64,000 nucleotides of DNA, taken from assembly GCF_014191605.1 (NCBI RefSeq), contig NZ_JACHWU010000001.1, positions 1,116,001 through 1,180,000 of the forward strand. The letters run 5' to 3'. Under the pieces are notes generated by a model. It did not search any database, had not been told where the DNA came from, and saw nothing but the letters and a program-made list of their open reading frames with translations. Below, piece after piece: positions 35,482 to 45,386 of this stretch. The position numbers were made by a program, and so were the translations under genes. Within the stretch, counting starts at the first letter, position 1. Each line of letters starts with the position of its first letter. The DNA comes from Prauserella isguenensis. GTDB taxonomy: Bacteria > Actinomycetota > Actinomycetes > Mycobacteriales > Pseudonocardiaceae.

Positions 35482-37881
35482 GTGGCTCTCGCGCTGTACC
35501 GCAAGTACCGTCCGTCGACCTTTGCCGAGGTCGTGGGGCAGGAACACGTCACCGAGCCGCTCCGTACCGCGCTGGCGGCCGGACGTATCAACCACGCCTA
35601 TCTGTTCTCCGGGCCTCGCGGCTGCGGCAAGACGTCGAGCGCCCGCATCATGGCGCGCTCGCTCAACTGCGAGAGCGGGCCGACCTCGGACCCGTGCGGC
35701 GAGTGCGGCCCGTGCAAGGCGCTTGCGCCGGAAGGCCCCGGCAGCGTCGACGTCACCGAACTCGACGCGGCCAGTCACGGTGGTGTCGACGACGCCCGTG
35801 AACTGCGTGACCGCGCCTTCTACGCACCCGCAGAGTCGCGCTATCGCGTGTTCATCATCGACGAGGCCCACATGGTCACCACGCAGGGCTTCAATGCCCT
35901 GCTGAAGATCGTCGAGGAACCGCCGGAACACCTGATCTTCATCTTCGCGACCACCGAGCCGGACAAGGTCCTCACGACCATCCGCTCGCGTACGCACCAC
36001 TACCCGTTCCGGCTCATCCCGCCGACGGCCATGCGCGAACTGCTCGAACGCAACGTCGCGGCCGAGGGCATCAACGTCGAACCGGCCGTGTACCCGCTGG
36101 TCGTGCGTGCCGGAGGCGGATCCGCGCGCGACACCCAGTCGGTGCTCGACCAGCTCCTCGCCGGTGCGGGGCCGGAGGGCATCACCTACGACCGGGCCGT
36201 CGCGCTGCTCGGTGTCACGGACGCCGCGTTGATCGACTCCATGGTCGACGCGCTCGCCGCCGAGGACCACAAAGAGGTCTACGGAACCATCGATCGTCTG
36301 GCCGAGGCGGGTCACGACCCGCGCCGGTTCGCGAGCGACCTGCTCGACCGGTTCCGCGATCTCATCCTGCTGCGTTCCGTGCCGGACGCTGCGTCCAACG
36401 GCATGGTCGCCGCTCCGGAGGAGGAGCTCAGCCGCATGTCGGCGCAGGCCGAACGGGTCGCGCCGGGCACGCTCACCCGTTACGCCGAACTGCTGCACAA
36501 CGGCCTACGAGAGATGCGTGGTGCGACGGCGCCCCGCCTGCTGCTCGAGTTGCTCGCCGCGCGCATGCTGCTGCCCGAGGTCGCCGACGACGAAGGCGCG
36601 ACGTTGCAGCGGCTCGAACGTCTCGAACGTCGCATGACGGCAGGTGGCGGACCTGCCCCGGCCGGCGCGGCCCCGGCAGGCGCGGCCCCGGTAGGCGAGG
36701 CGAAGCCCGAGCGGACGTTCGAACGGCCGTCCCAGCGTGCGCAGCAGCCGGAACCGGCCCCGGCAGTATCCCCGGAACCGGCGGCGTCCCCGGAACCGGC
36801 GGCGTCCCCCGAACCGGCGGCGTCCCCGGAACCGGCGAAGTCGGCACCCGCGGCAGCACAGTCCGCGCAGGCACCGTCCTCGTCGACCCCGCCGACGCCC
36901 GTGCAGTCCGAGCCGCAGGCCGCCCCGGCGGAACAGGCCGCGCCCGCGCAGCCGGAATCCGCACCCTCGGCACCCGCTGCGCCCTCGGCACCGGCTGCGC
37001 AGTCGGCCCCCGCGGCCCAGGATGCGAGGACCGGGCAGCCGGGGCAGATCGACGCGGCGGCGTTGCGCCAGTACTGGCCCCAGCTGCTGTCGACCGTGCG
37101 CAAGGCCAGCCGCAGCACCGAGGCGATGCTCACCAACGCGACGGTGCACGGCGTCGAGGCGGGCGCCGTGACGCTCACGCACACGGCCGAGCCGTTGGCG
37201 CGGAGGCTCTCCGAACCCCGCAACGCGGACTGCATCGCGGCGGCACTCGGCGAACTGCTGGGTGGACAGTGGCAGGTGCGGTGCCTGCATGCGGGAGCGG
37301 CCGGTGCCCCACCCGCACAGTCGGCGGCACCGTCCCAGAGCACGCCCGCCCAGGGCAGCACGTCGGCGCAGGGAGCCTCCTCGAGGCAGTCGGCCCCGCC
37401 TGCCGCCGGTACGCGGGCAGAATCCGGGCCGCCCGCGTCGGCTCCGTCCGAGCCCCAGTCCCGGTCCGGCACGTCCGAAACGGCCCAGCCCGCAGGTGGC
37501 TCTCCGTCCGGCGGAGACGCCCGGTCGGGGCAGTCCCCGGCCGAGCCGCCACGACCCGAGCCCGGGCAGTCCACATCCGGGCAGCCTGCATCCCGGGAAC
37601 CCCAGGCCCAGGCCGACGTGTCCTCGGGCGGCGCCGGTCCGAAAGTGACGACGGCCGAGCCCGACATCCCGCTGCCCCCGGAACCGGACGACGACGATTA
37701 CGGTGCCCCGGAACCGCCCGGTCCGGAACCGCAGCGGTCCGAGCCGCCCCGGTCGGCGCCGTCGTCGGGATCGGGCAACGGTGCTGCGCAGGCCGGTTCC
37801 CCGGCCGCGGCCTCCGACGACCCGGAAGACGTGGCCCAGCGTCTCCTGTCGGATCACCTCGGTGCCCGTCCCATCGACTGA
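35482..37881 (+). CDS. dnaX: DNA polymerase III gamma/tau subunit
   Basis: A 799-residue clamp-loader subunit. Walker A G-P-R-G-C-G-K-T is at 44-51, a zinc site C63, C72, C75, C78, and Walker B I-I-D-E-A-H at 125-130. The AAA+ region and collar end near residue 375. The long C-terminal half is Pro/Ala/Ser-rich and disordered, with four perfect S-P-E-P-A-A units encoded by 18-base repeats at about 36766-36835, and an embedded domain near 520-610 that resembles the tau polymerase-contact region. The GTG at 35482 gives M-A-L-A-L-Y-R-K-Y-R-P, the usual start; the longer frame begins inside the SRP RNA terminator. Whether a shorter gamma form is made cannot be told. Confidence 0.95.
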   Translation: MALALYRKYRPSTFAEVVGQEHVTEPLRTALAAGRINHAYLFSGPRGCGKTSSARIMARSLNCESGPTSDPCGECGPCKALAPEGPGSVDVTELDAASHGGVDDARELRDRAFYAPAESRYRVFIIDEAHMVTTQGFNALLKIVEEPPEHLIFIFATTEPDKVLTTIRSRTHHYPFRLIPPTAMRELLERNVAAEGINVEPAVYPLVVRAGGGSARDTQSVLDQLLAGAGPEGITYDRAVALLGVTDAALIDSMVDALAAEDHKEVYGTIDRLAEAGHDPRRFASDLLDRFRDLILLRSVPDAASNGMVAAPEEELSRMSAQAERVAPGTLTRYAELLHNGLREMRGATAPRLLLELLAARMLLPEVADDEGATLQRLERLERRMTAGGGPAPAGAAPAGAAPVGEAKPERTFERPSQRAQQPEPAPAVSPEPAASPEPAASPEPAASPEPAKSAPAAAQSAQAPSSSTPPTPVQSEPQAAPAEQAAPAQPESAPSAPAAPSAPAAQSAPAAQDARTGQPGQIDAAALRQYWPQLLSTVRKASRSTEAMLTNATVHGVEAGAVTLTHTAEPLARRLSEPRNADCIAAALGELLGGQWQVRCLHAGAAGAPPAQSAAPSQSTPAQGSTSAQGASSRQSAPPAAGTRAESGPPASAPSEPQSRSGTSETAQPAGGSPSGGDARSGQSPAEPPRPEPGQSTSGQPASREPQAQADVSSGGAGPKVTTAEPDIPLPPEPDDDDYGAPEPPGPEPQRSEPPRSAPSSGSGNGAAQAGSPAAASDDPEDVAQRLLSDHLGARPID

Positions 37882-37920
37882 CGCGACGTCCCGGACGGGC
37901 AGGCGTCGACACCCGAGGGG

Positions 37921-38775
37921 TCAGCGGTCGAGGTAGCGCAGCAGGCCGCGGGTGATGGCGTCGGCGTATCGGCGGCGGCCCTCGGAGGTCGACATCGCCG
38001 CCGCCTCCTTGGTGTTGCGCATGTTGCCGCATTCGACGAGTACGGCGGGCACGGTCGACAGATTCAGGCCCGCCAGGTCGTCGCGCGCGTCGATACCTTC
38101 CTCCGAGGCGATGTAGTCCGACTTCGCCAGCCCGGCCGCGGACATCCCCGCCACCATGTCGCGTGCCAGCCGCGGCGCGGCCGTCTGCTGGGCGTCGTTC
38201 AGCGGCGGGGCCGAGTAGATGACGTGGAATCCGCTCGCGTCGGCGGACGTTCCGTCGGCGTGGATCGACACGACGGCGTCGGCCTCGTTGCGGTTGCCGA
38301 TGGCGGCGCGTTCGTCGACGCACGGCCCGACGCCGTTGTCATCGGGTCGGGTGAGCACGACGTCGACGCCCCGGCCGACCAGCATGCGCTTCACGTGCTG
38401 CGCGACCGCGAAGTTGAACGCGTGCTCGCCGTACCCGTCGGCGGTGCTGGTGCCCGTCGAGTTGCACTGCTTGCGATCGCCGCGACCGTTCGGCACCTCA
38501 CGGCCGATCCGGTCCGGGTTCGCCGCGTTACGACCGTTGTGCCCGGGGTCGAGCACGACGACGGAGTCGCCGACGTCGGAATCGCTGCCTGAATCGCGCC
38601 CCGAACCGGCCGATGCCGAACGCTGGGTGGCGGCCCGCTCGTCGCCCACGTCGCCGTCGGCCGCGGGTTCGGCGGGCGAACAGCCCGTCAGCAGCATGCC
38701 GAGACCGGCCGTCACGGCGACGCCGCGGGCCAGCGCGATGGTGAATGTGCCCCCCGAACTCCGCACGGTGTCCAC
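37921..38775 (-). CDS. N-acetylmuramoyl-L-alanine amidase, lipoprotein (Amidase_3)
   Basis: A 284-residue cell-wall hydrolase that cuts between muramic acid and the stem peptide. A signal peptide ends in the lipobox L-L-T-G-C at residues 28-32. After a disordered Asp/Ser linker, Amidase_3 motifs follow: V-V-L-D-P-G-H-N-G at about 74-82 with the first zinc His, E-H-A-F-N-F-A at about 115, S-I-H-A-D-G at about 170 with the second His, and the catalytic V-E-C-G-N at about 245-249. It resembles the mycobacterial Rv3717 enzyme. Divergent from ybaB by about 70 bases. Confidence 0.9.
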   Translation of the reverse strand: MDTVRSSGGTFTIALARGVAVTAGLGMLLTGCSPAEPAADGDVGDERAATQRSASAGSGRDSGSDSDVGDSVVVLDPGHNGRNAANPDRIGREVPNGRGDRKQCNSTGTSTADGYGEHAFNFAVAQHVKRMLVGRGVDVVLTRPDDNGVGPCVDERAAIGNRNEADAVVSIHADGTSADASGFHVIYSAPPLNDAQQTAAPRLARDMVAGMSAAGLAKSDYIASEEGIDARDDLAGLNLSTVPAVLVECGNMRNTKEAAAMSTSEGRRRYADAITRGLLRYLDR

Positions 38776-38844
38776 GGTGCCACAGTCGCGGCGACTAGGC
38801 TGGCCGGTACAGCCAGCTCAAGCGACGAGATCGGATCGACCACC

Positions 38845-39210
38845 ATGGCGCAGCCCGGCGGCGGAATGCCCGACATGCAGCAGATCATGCAGCAGGCGCA
38901 GCAGATGCAGCAGCAGATGCTCGCGGCGCAGGAGGAGATCGCCAAGGCCGAGGTCACCGGCACCGCGGGTGGCGGCAAGGTGACCGCCACGGTCAGCGGC
39001 GAGCTCGAGCTCAAGAAGCTCGACATCGACCCGGGGATCGTCGATCCCGAGGACGTCGAGACCCTGTCCGACCTGGTGGTGGCGGCCGTCCGCGACGCGA
39101 CGAGCAACGCGCAGCAGCTCCAGCAGGAGAAGCTCGGCTCCATCACGGGCGGCCTCGGCGGCGGCGAAGGCCTGCCCGGCATGGGCAACCTCGGCCTTCC
39201 CGGAATGTAA
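38845..39210 (+). CDS. YbaB/EbfC-family nucleoid-associated protein
   Basis: A 121-residue DNA-binding protein. A Gln/Met-rich coiled coil ([15 protein letters not shown]) is followed by the beta-sheet [14 protein letters not shown] and [10 protein letters not shown]. It forms a tweezer-like dimer on DNA. The Gly/Met/Pro tail is low complexity. It stops two bases before recR, the conserved dnaX-ybaB-recR order, here split by the amidase gene on the other strand. Confidence 0.95.
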   Translation: MAQPGGGMPDMQQIMQQAQQMQQQMLAAQEEIAKAEVTGTAGGGKVTATVSGELELKKLDIDPGIVDPEDVETLSDLVVAAVRDATSNAQQLQQEKLGSITGGLGGGEGLPGMGNLGLPGM

Positions 39211-39212
39211 GC

Positions 39213-39809
39213 GTGTACGAAGGTGTCGTTCAGGACCTGATCGACGAGCTCGGCAGACTGCCCGGGGTCGGTCCGAAGAGTGCGCAGCGGATCGCGTTCC
39301 ATCTGCTCGCCTCGGACCCGCAGGACATCGGGCGGCTGCGCGAGGTGCTCGGCAAGGTCGCCGAGGGCGTGCGATTCTGCGAGATCTGCGGCAATGTCTC
39401 CGAGGGCGAGCGGTGCCGTATCTGCAACGACGTGCGCCGTGACGCCACGTCGGTCTGTGTCGTCGAGGAACCGAAGGACGTACTCGCCGTCGAACGGACG
39501 CGCGAGTTCCGCGGTCGCTACCACGTGCTCGGGGGCGCGCTCGACCCGTTGTCGGGTGTCGGCCCGGACCAGCTGCGCATCAAGGAACTGCTGATGCGCA
39601 TCGGGTCGGAGGAGATCACCGAGGTGATCATCGCGACCGACCCGAACACCGAGGGTGAGGCCACCGCGACCTATCTCGTGCGGATGCTGCGCGACTTCCC
39701 GGGTCTTACGGTGACGCGGCTCGCCTCAGGGCTGCCGATGGGCGGTGACCTCGAGTTCGCCGACGAGCTCACGCTCGGCCGCGCCCTGTCGGGCCGCCGC
39801 GCGCTGTGA
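39213..39809 (+). CDS. recR: Recombination mediator protein RecR
   Basis: A 198-residue protein of the RecFOR pathway, loading RecA at gaps. It has a helix-hairpin-helix (L-P-G-V-G-P-K-S-A) at residues 16-24, a zinc finger with C56, C59, C68 and C71, a Toprim domain (V-V-E-E-P-K-D, then [11 protein letters not shown]) and the terminal Walker-B-like helix. Start GTG, two bases after the ybaB stop, consistent with coupling. Full length for the family. Confidence 0.97.
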   Translation: MYEGVVQDLIDELGRLPGVGPKSAQRIAFHLLASDPQDIGRLREVLGKVAEGVRFCEICGNVSEGERCRICNDVRRDATSVCVVEEPKDVLAVERTREFRGRYHVLGGALDPLSGVGPDQLRIKELLMRIGSEEITEVIIATDPNTEGEATATYLVRMLRDFPGLTVTRLASGLPMGGDLEFADELTLGRALSGRRAL

Positions 39810-39815
39810 CCCGCC

Positions 39816-40523
39816 GTGGACGCGGGTTCCGGCGCGGCGCGTGACCTCTCGGCGCATGACGCCTCGGCGCGTGATGTCGGCGCGCCTGATGTCCCCGGTC
39901 GCGGGCACGGATCGGCAGGCGCGGGTCACGTGGCCGAGCCGGCAGGCGACCTCGCTGACCGGGTGCTCGCCGCGCCGCCGCGGCTGGGAGCGGTGCGGCT
40001 GTTGACGATCGACGGGCCTTCGGGCGCGGGGAAGTCGCACCTCGCCGCTCTGGTCGTCGACGTCCTGCACCGCCGGGGAGCCCATCCGGCGCTCGTCAGC
40101 ACCGACGACTTCGCGACGTGGGATGACCCGGTGTCGTGGTGGCCGCGGTTGACGGCGGGGGTGCTCGAACCCCTCGCGGCGGGCGAGCCCGGCCGATACC
40201 GGTGTACCGAGTGGACCGCGGCCGGCGAGCCGGTGCCGGGCGGCCTGGTCGACGTTCCGGTTCCCGGGGTGCTGGTGTTGGAAGGCGTGTCCTCCGGACG
40301 TCGTTCCGTGCGGGGCGTGACCTCGGTGCTGTGCTGGTTGGACCATGCCGGTGCGGACGCCCGGTTGGCTCGGGCCGTCGCGCGTGACGGCGAGTGGTCC
40401 AGACCCCATCTGGAGCGGTGGCAGCGCTTCGAGACCGGCTGGTTCGTCGTGGACGAACCCTGGAATACAGCCGATGTGACCTACTCGTCCGAATGGTCTA
40501 ATCAATTCGTTGGAAACGACTGA
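39816..40523 (+). CDS. Uridine-kinase-like P-loop protein
   Basis: A 235-residue protein. Residues 1-55 are an Asp/Ala/Gly-rich disordered lead with several near-copies of A-R-D-V/S-A-H-D (DNA 39838-39890). The kinase fold starts with L-L-T-I-D-G-P-S-G-A-G-K-S-H (Walker A at about 66-74), followed by S-T-D-D-F-A-T-W and V-L-E-G-V-S-S-G-R-R as in uridine kinases and phosphoribulokinases. It may phosphorylate a nucleoside or another small molecule. It follows recR by six bases but is functionally unrelated. Confidence 0.75.
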   Translation: MDAGSGAARDLSAHDASARDVGAPDVPGRGHGSAGAGHVAEPAGDLADRVLAAPPRLGAVRLLTIDGPSGAGKSHLAALVVDVLHRRGAHPALVSTDDFATWDDPVSWWPRLTAGVLEPLAAGEPGRYRCTEWTAAGEPVPGGLVDVPVPGVLVLEGVSSGRRSVRGVTSVLCWLDHAGADARLARAVARDGEWSRPHLERWQRFETGWFVVDEPWNTADVTYSSEWSNQFVGND

Positions 40524-40703
40524 CACCCGCGGAATTCAGGCACTATCCGTGTCCGGATCCGTGAATTCCTCGCCGGAAAAGGTCGTCAAGTAGCCCGATC
40601 GTAACCTCAAGTCCTTAAGGAACCGGCCATGAGCCGCTAAGGTCTGCCTCCATCTGCGCCCATCTGGGCGTAACCCGACTGACCTTCCTCAAGGGGTGCG
40701 AAC

Positions 40704-42368
40704 ATGCTCCACTCACGGGTGACTCGCACGCGCAGCCTCGCCCTGATCGGGCTGGCCGGCGCGCTTGCGATGACCGCTTGTGCCTCGGAACGTGGCGAGG
40801 ACGCCGGCGACGCGAACACGTTGGTGTTCGGCGCCGCAGGTGCGCCGAAGAACTTCGACCCGATCTTCAACGACGACGGCGAGAGCTTCCGCCCGATCCG
40901 GCAGATGTACGAGACGCTCGTCGCGTACAAGCCCGGTACCGCCGAACTCGAGCCCGGTCTGGCCACGGAGTGGACGCCGAGCGAAGACGGCAAGACGTGG
41001 ACGTTCAAGCTCCGAGAAGGAGTGAAGTTCCACGACGGCACGGACTTCAACGCCGAGGCGGTCTGTTTCAACTTCGACCGCTGGTACAACATGTCCGGCG
41101 CCGCCGCACAGAGCCAGATGATCTACTACGGCGACGTGTTCGAAGGCTTCGCGGAGAACAAGGGCGACGCCTCGGGCGACCCGGTGTACAAGTCCTGCGA
41201 GGCAACCGGCGAGCACACCGCGGTGCTGAACCTCAACGAGGCCAAGGGTGCCTTCCCCGACGCGTTCGGCCTGACGTCGCTGTCGATGTCGAGCCCGGAG
41301 GCGCTGAAGGAGTACAACGCCGACGAGGTCACGCAGAGCGGCGAGTCGTTCAGCTATCCGGCCTATGCCAACGAACACCCGACGGGCACCGGCCCGTTCA
41401 AGTTCGAATCCTACGACAAGTCCGCGAACACGATCACGTTGACGCGGAACGAGGACTACTGGGGCGACAAGGCGAAGCTGGAGAAGATCGTCTTCCGTGT
41501 CATCCCGGACGAGAACGCGCGCAAGCAGGACATGATCTCCGGCCAGATCGACGGGTACGACCTGCCGAACCCGGCCGACTACCAGGCGCTGCGCGATTCG
41601 GGCGCCCAGGTGATGGTCCGCCCGACGTTCAACATTCTCTATCTGGGCATCAACCAGAAGAACACGCCGGAATTGAAGGACGTGCGCGTCCGCAAGGCGA
41701 TCGAGTACGCGATCAACAAGAAGCAGCTGGCGAAGAACCAGCTCCCGGAGGGCGCGTCCGCCCGGTACCAGTTCGTGCCGGAAGAGACCGACGGCTACAC
41801 CGACGACGTCGAGAAGCACGAGTACGACGTCGACAAGGCGAAGCAGCTGCTGAAGGACGCGGGTGCCGAGGACCTGAAGCTCAAGTTCTTCGTGCCGACC
41901 GAGGTGAGCAGGCCGTACATGCCGAACCCGGTGGACATCGCGGGTGCGGTCTCGGACAACCTCGACTCGGCAGGCATCGACGTCGAGATGGTGCAGCGCC
42001 CGTGGAACGGCGGCTTCAAGGACGACATCCAGAAGCACGGTAACCACGACATCCACCTGCTCGGCTGGACCGGTGACTATGGCGACGCGGGCAACTTCGT
42101 CGGCACGTTCTTCGGCCGCGAGAAGGCGGAGTTCGGCTTCAACGACAAGGAGATCTTCAAGGCGTTGGCCGACGCCGATGCGAAGGTCGACGACCAGGAG
42201 CAGAAGCAGGCCTACGAGGAGGCCGCCGTCAAGATCTCCGAGTACGTGCCCGCCGTCCCGCTGACGTCCTCGCCGCCGGCGATCGTCGTGGGCGGTGACG
42301 TCCAGGGGCTCGTCCCGAGCCCGCTGACCGACGAGCGGTTCGTCTCGGTATCCAAGGGCCAGAGCTGA
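40704..42368 (+). CDS. Peptide ABC transporter substrate-binding lipoprotein (family 5)
   Basis: A 554-residue extracellular binding protein. The signal peptide ends in the lipobox M-T-A-C at 24-27. Family-5 features: A-P-K-N-F-D-P-I-F at about 47, P-G-L-A-T-E-W at 84, W-T-F-K-L-R-E-G-V-K-F-H-D-G at about 99-112, and the G-T-G-P-F-K motif near 230. It delivers di- or oligopeptides (or other amides) to the permease pair encoded next. It is first in a five-gene operon (binding protein, two permeases, two ATPases). The 180-base spacer before it has an 8-bp inverted repeat GGAATTCA (40531) / TGAATTCC (40562). Confidence 0.9.
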   Translation: MLHSRVTRTRSLALIGLAGALAMTACASERGEDAGDANTLVFGAAGAPKNFDPIFNDDGESFRPIRQMYETLVAYKPGTAELEPGLATEWTPSEDGKTWTFKLREGVKFHDGTDFNAEAVCFNFDRWYNMSGAAAQSQMIYYGDVFEGFAENKGDASGDPVYKSCEATGEHTAVLNLNEAKGAFPDAFGLTSLSMSSPEALKEYNADEVTQSGESFSYPAYANEHPTGTGPFKFESYDKSANTITLTRNEDYWGDKAKLEKIVFRVIPDENARKQDMISGQIDGYDLPNPADYQALRDSGAQVMVRPTFNILYLGINQKNTPELKDVRVRKAIEYAINKKQLAKNQLPEGASARYQFVPEETDGYTDDVEKHEYDVDKAKQLLKDAGAEDLKLKFFVPTEVSRPYMPNPVDIAGAVSDNLDSAGIDVEMVQRPWNGGFKDDIQKHGNHDIHLLGWTGDYGDAGNFVGTFFGREKAEFGFNDKEIFKALADADAKVDDQEQKQAYEEAAVKISEYVPAVPLTSSPPAIVVGGDVQGLVPSPLTDERFVSVSKGQS

Positions 42369-42463
42369 CGCTCTGCTCGACATCCCACCGGGAGGCAGTG
42401 CCCGCGTGCGCGCCGCGTGCGTAAGCGCTGCCTCCCGGCTTCATGGGGCAAAGGCGCCTATTC

Positions 42464-43468
42464 ATGCTCAGGTTCACGGTGCGTCGGCTGCTGCAAGCGG
42501 TTCCGACGCTGTTCGTACTGTCCATTCTGGTTTTCGCGTGGCTCCGGTTGCTGCCCGGCGGGCCTGCGACGGCTCTGCTGGGAGACAAGGCGACCCCGGA
42601 GCGGGTCGCGGCGATGAACGAAGTGCTGGGCCTGGACGACCCGATCTTCGTCCAGTACTTCCGCTTCCTCGGCCGCATCCTCTCCGGCGACTTCGGAAAC
42701 TCGTTGATCACCGGTGATCCGGTGATGGAGGAGGTCGGCTGGGCCTTCCCGGCGACGCTGGAACTGTCGGTCGCGGCGATGTTCCTCGCGGTGCTGTTCG
42801 GCATCCCGATGGGGTACATCGCGGCGCGGTTCCGCGGCAGGTTCCTCGACAACGCCACGGTCGTCACCACGCTCGTCGGCGTCGCGGTGCCGGTGTTCTT
42901 CCTCGGCTTCCTGCTGAAGTACATCTTCACGCAGGAGATGTCGCTGCTGCCGCCGTCCGGCAGGCAGGACGTGCTGATCGACGCCACCCGGGTGACCGGC
43001 ATCGCCACCTTCGACGGATTGCTGACGGGTGAGTTCGACGCCACGTGGGATGCGATGCTGCATCTGATCCTGCCCGCGGTGGCCCTGGCGAGCATTCCGT
43101 TCGCGGTGATCGTCCGCATCACGCGTGCCTCCGTGCTGGACGTGCAGGGTGAGGACTTCGTCAGGACGGCGAACTCGAAGGGACTGACGACGCAGATCGT
43201 GCGCAAACGCCACGTGCTGCGCAACGCCCTGCTGCCCGTGTCGACCACGATCGGCCTGCAGACCGGCCTGCTGATGTCGGGAGCCGTGCTGACGGAGAAG
43301 GTGTTCGCCTGGGGCGGGCTCGGCACCCTGCTCGAACAGGCGATCCAGCAACGTGACTATCCGAGGTTGCAGGGGCTCATCCTGCTGTTCGCCGTGGTCT
43401 TCGTGCTGGTCAACCTGCTGGTCGACATTTCGTACGCAATCATCGACCCGAGGGTGCGTGTGCGATGA
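42464..43468 (+). CDS. Peptide ABC transporter permease, DppB type
   Basis: A 334-residue permease with six membrane spans. V-R-R-L-L-Q-A-V-P-T-L-F-V-L-S-I is the typical N-terminal start, and the EAA loop with the A-N-S-K-G-L and R-N-A-L-L-P-V motifs at about 255-285 contacts the ATPases. I start at the ATG at 42464, as R-F-T-V-R-R-L begins there; the ATG at 42443 adds seven residues. It shares an ATGA overlap with the next permease. Confidence 0.9.
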   Translation: MLRFTVRRLLQAVPTLFVLSILVFAWLRLLPGGPATALLGDKATPERVAAMNEVLGLDDPIFVQYFRFLGRILSGDFGNSLITGDPVMEEVGWAFPATLELSVAAMFLAVLFGIPMGYIAARFRGRFLDNATVVTTLVGVAVPVFFLGFLLKYIFTQEMSLLPPSGRQDVLIDATRVTGIATFDGLLTGEFDATWDAMLHLILPAVALASIPFAVIVRITRASVLDVQGEDFVRTANSKGLTTQIVRKRHVLRNALLPVSTTIGLQTGLLMSGAVLTEKVFAWGGLGTLLEQAIQQRDYPRLQGLILLFAVVFVLVNLLVDISYAIIDPRVRVR

Positions 43469-44385
43469 GTATTCTTTCCACACGGAAGGCCGACAAGATC
43501 GACTCGTTGGCCGAGGGCGGCACGAGCCTCGCCATGGACGCGCTCCGCCGGACGTTCCGCAGCCCGGTCGCGATCCTCGGCCTCGTCATCGTCGGCCTGT
43601 TCGTCATCCTGGCGATCATTTCGCCGTTCATCGCGCCGAAGGACCCGTACCGGCCGTATCCGGAGCTGAAGTCCGAGCTGACGCCATCGAACATCCCCGG
43701 CCCGATGCCGGGATTCCTGCTCGGCAGTGATCAGAACGGGTACGACTTCTTCTCCCGGCTCCTCGTCGGCGCCCAGCAGACCCTGTTCGTGGGTGTGTTC
43801 GCGACACTGATCGGTGTCGCCATCGGCATGATCATCGGCGGGCTCGCCGGCGCGTTCGGCGGCTGGGTCGACAGTGTCCTGATGCGACTGACCGACATCA
43901 TGCTGTCGATTCCCTCGCTGCTGCTGGCGATCTCGATCGCGGCGCTGCTTCCGGGGAGCCAGTGGACGGTGATCATCGCCGTGGCGATGATCGGTGTTCC
44001 GGTGTTCGCTCGATTGCTGCGGGGCGCGATGATGGCGCAACGGTCGAGTGATCACGTGCTGGCGGCGACCGCGCTCGGTGTCAAACGGAAGACGATCGTG
44101 TTCCGGCACATGCTGCCCAACTCGATCGGCCCGGTGATCGTGCAGGCGACGCTCACACTCGCGACCGCGATCATCGACGCGGCGGCGCTGTCGTTCCTCG
44201 GCCTCGGCGATTCCGACTGGCGGCGCGCGGAGTGGGGGCTGATGCTCGGTAACGCGCAGGAACTGCTCAGCGTGAAACCGTCGCTGGCGTTCTTCCCCGC
44301 CATCGCGATCATCATCGTGGCACTCGGCTTCACACTGCTCGGCGAGTCGATGCGGGAATCGCTCGACCCGAAGAACAGGCGGTAA
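43465..44385 (+). CDS. Peptide ABC transporter permease, DppC type
   Basis: A 306-residue permease with a long N-terminal cytoplasmic tail, a first span P-V-A-I-L-G-L-V-I-V-G-L, the periplasmic-type G-S-D-Q-N-G-Y-D-F-F-S-R motif at about 90-101, and the EAA loop A-A-T-A-L-G-V near 205. It forms the heterodimeric channel with the preceding permease. Its start overlaps the previous stop by four bases, so the pair is made in equal amounts. Confidence 0.92.
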   Translation: MSILSTRKADKIDSLAEGGTSLAMDALRRTFRSPVAILGLVIVGLFVILAIISPFIAPKDPYRPYPELKSELTPSNIPGPMPGFLLGSDQNGYDFFSRLLVGAQQTLFVGVFATLIGVAIGMIIGGLAGAFGGWVDSVLMRLTDIMLSIPSLLLAISIAALLPGSQWTVIIAVAMIGVPVFARLLRGAMMAQRSSDHVLAATALGVKRKTIVFRHMLPNSIGPVIVQATLTLATAIIDAAALSFLGLGDSDWRRAEWGLMLGNAQELLSVKPSLAFFPAIAIIIVALGFTLLGESMRESLDPKNRR

Positions 44386-44390
44386 CTCAC

Positions 44391-45386
44391 GTGGCACTAC
44401 TGGACGTACGCGACCTGAGCGTCGTGTTCAAACGCAAGGGGACCCGCCCGTTCACCGCGGTCGACGGTGTCAGCTTCTCGGTCGAACCGGGGCAGACCGT
44501 GGGCCTGGTAGGCGAATCGGGCAGCGGGAAGTCCGTGACGTCGCTGGCGATCATGGGCCTGTTGCCCAAGCGGGGTGCGGAGGTCGGCGGTTCGGTGACG
44601 TTCTCCGGCACCGAACTGCTGACGCTCTCCGACAAGCAACTGCGCGACCGCCGCGGCCGGGACCTGGGCATGGTGTTCCAGGACCCGTTGTCGTCGCTCA
44701 ACCCCGTGATCACCATCGGGTTGCAGATCACCGAGGTGCTCGAACGGCACCGCGGGATGTCGCGCAAGGAGGCCCGGGTCGAGGCGGCGGAGCTGCTGGA
44801 CCGGGTCGGCCTCCCGGATCCGGGGCGGCGCATCGACGAGTACCCGCACCAGCTGTCCGGTGGGATGCGGCAGCGGGTGCTCATCGCGATCGCGCTGGCG
44901 TGCAGGCCGAAGCTGCTGATCGCCGATGAGCCGACGACCGCGCTGGACGTGACGATCCAGGCGCAGATCCTGTCGTTGCTGTCGGAGCTGGTGTCCGAAA
45001 CGGACACGGCGTTGATCATGATCACCCACGACCTCGGTGTCGTGGCTGGGCTGTGCGACGACGTCAACGTCATGTACGGCGGTCGGATCGTCGAACGGGC
45101 GCAGCGGCACGACCTGTTCGACCGGTCGCGGCATCCGTACACGCACGGCCTGCTGCAGTCGATCCCGCGGCTCGACGCGCCGCGAGGCGAGCCCTTGACG
45201 CCGATCCGCGGGTCGGTGTCGGACAACATCGAGTGGGAACAGGGCTGTGCCTTCGCCCCGCGGTGTCCGAACGCGACCGACGTGTGCTGGAGTGATCCGC
45301 CCGAACTGAAGGCCGACGACGGCAGGATGTTGCGTTGTCACAACCCCGTCGCCATCGGCGATGCCGTCACGGAGGGAGCACTGTGA
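44391..45386 (+). CDS. Peptide ABC transporter ATP-binding protein, DppD type
   Basis: A 331-residue ATPase. Walker A G-E-S-G-S-G-K-S at 42-49, Q-loop F-Q-D-P at about 98, signature L-S-G-G-M-R-Q at about 155, Walker B L-L-I-A-D-E-P-T at about 176-183. The C-terminal oligopeptide-transporter extension with C-x-F-A-P-R-C-P and a later Cys is the presumed iron-sulfur-like motif of DppD/OppD. GTG start five bases past the previous stop. Confidence 0.95.
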   Translation: MALLDVRDLSVVFKRKGTRPFTAVDGVSFSVEPGQTVGLVGESGSGKSVTSLAIMGLLPKRGAEVGGSVTFSGTELLTLSDKQLRDRRGRDLGMVFQDPLSSLNPVITIGLQITEVLERHRGMSRKEARVEAAELLDRVGLPDPGRRIDEYPHQLSGGMRQRVLIAIALACRPKLLIADEPTTALDVTIQAQILSLLSELVSETDTALIMITHDLGVVAGLCDDVNVMYGGRIVERAQRHDLFDRSRHPYTHGLLQSIPRLDAPRGEPLTPIRGSVSDNIEWEQGCAFAPRCPNATDVCWSDPPELKADDGRMLRCHNPVAIGDAVTEGAL

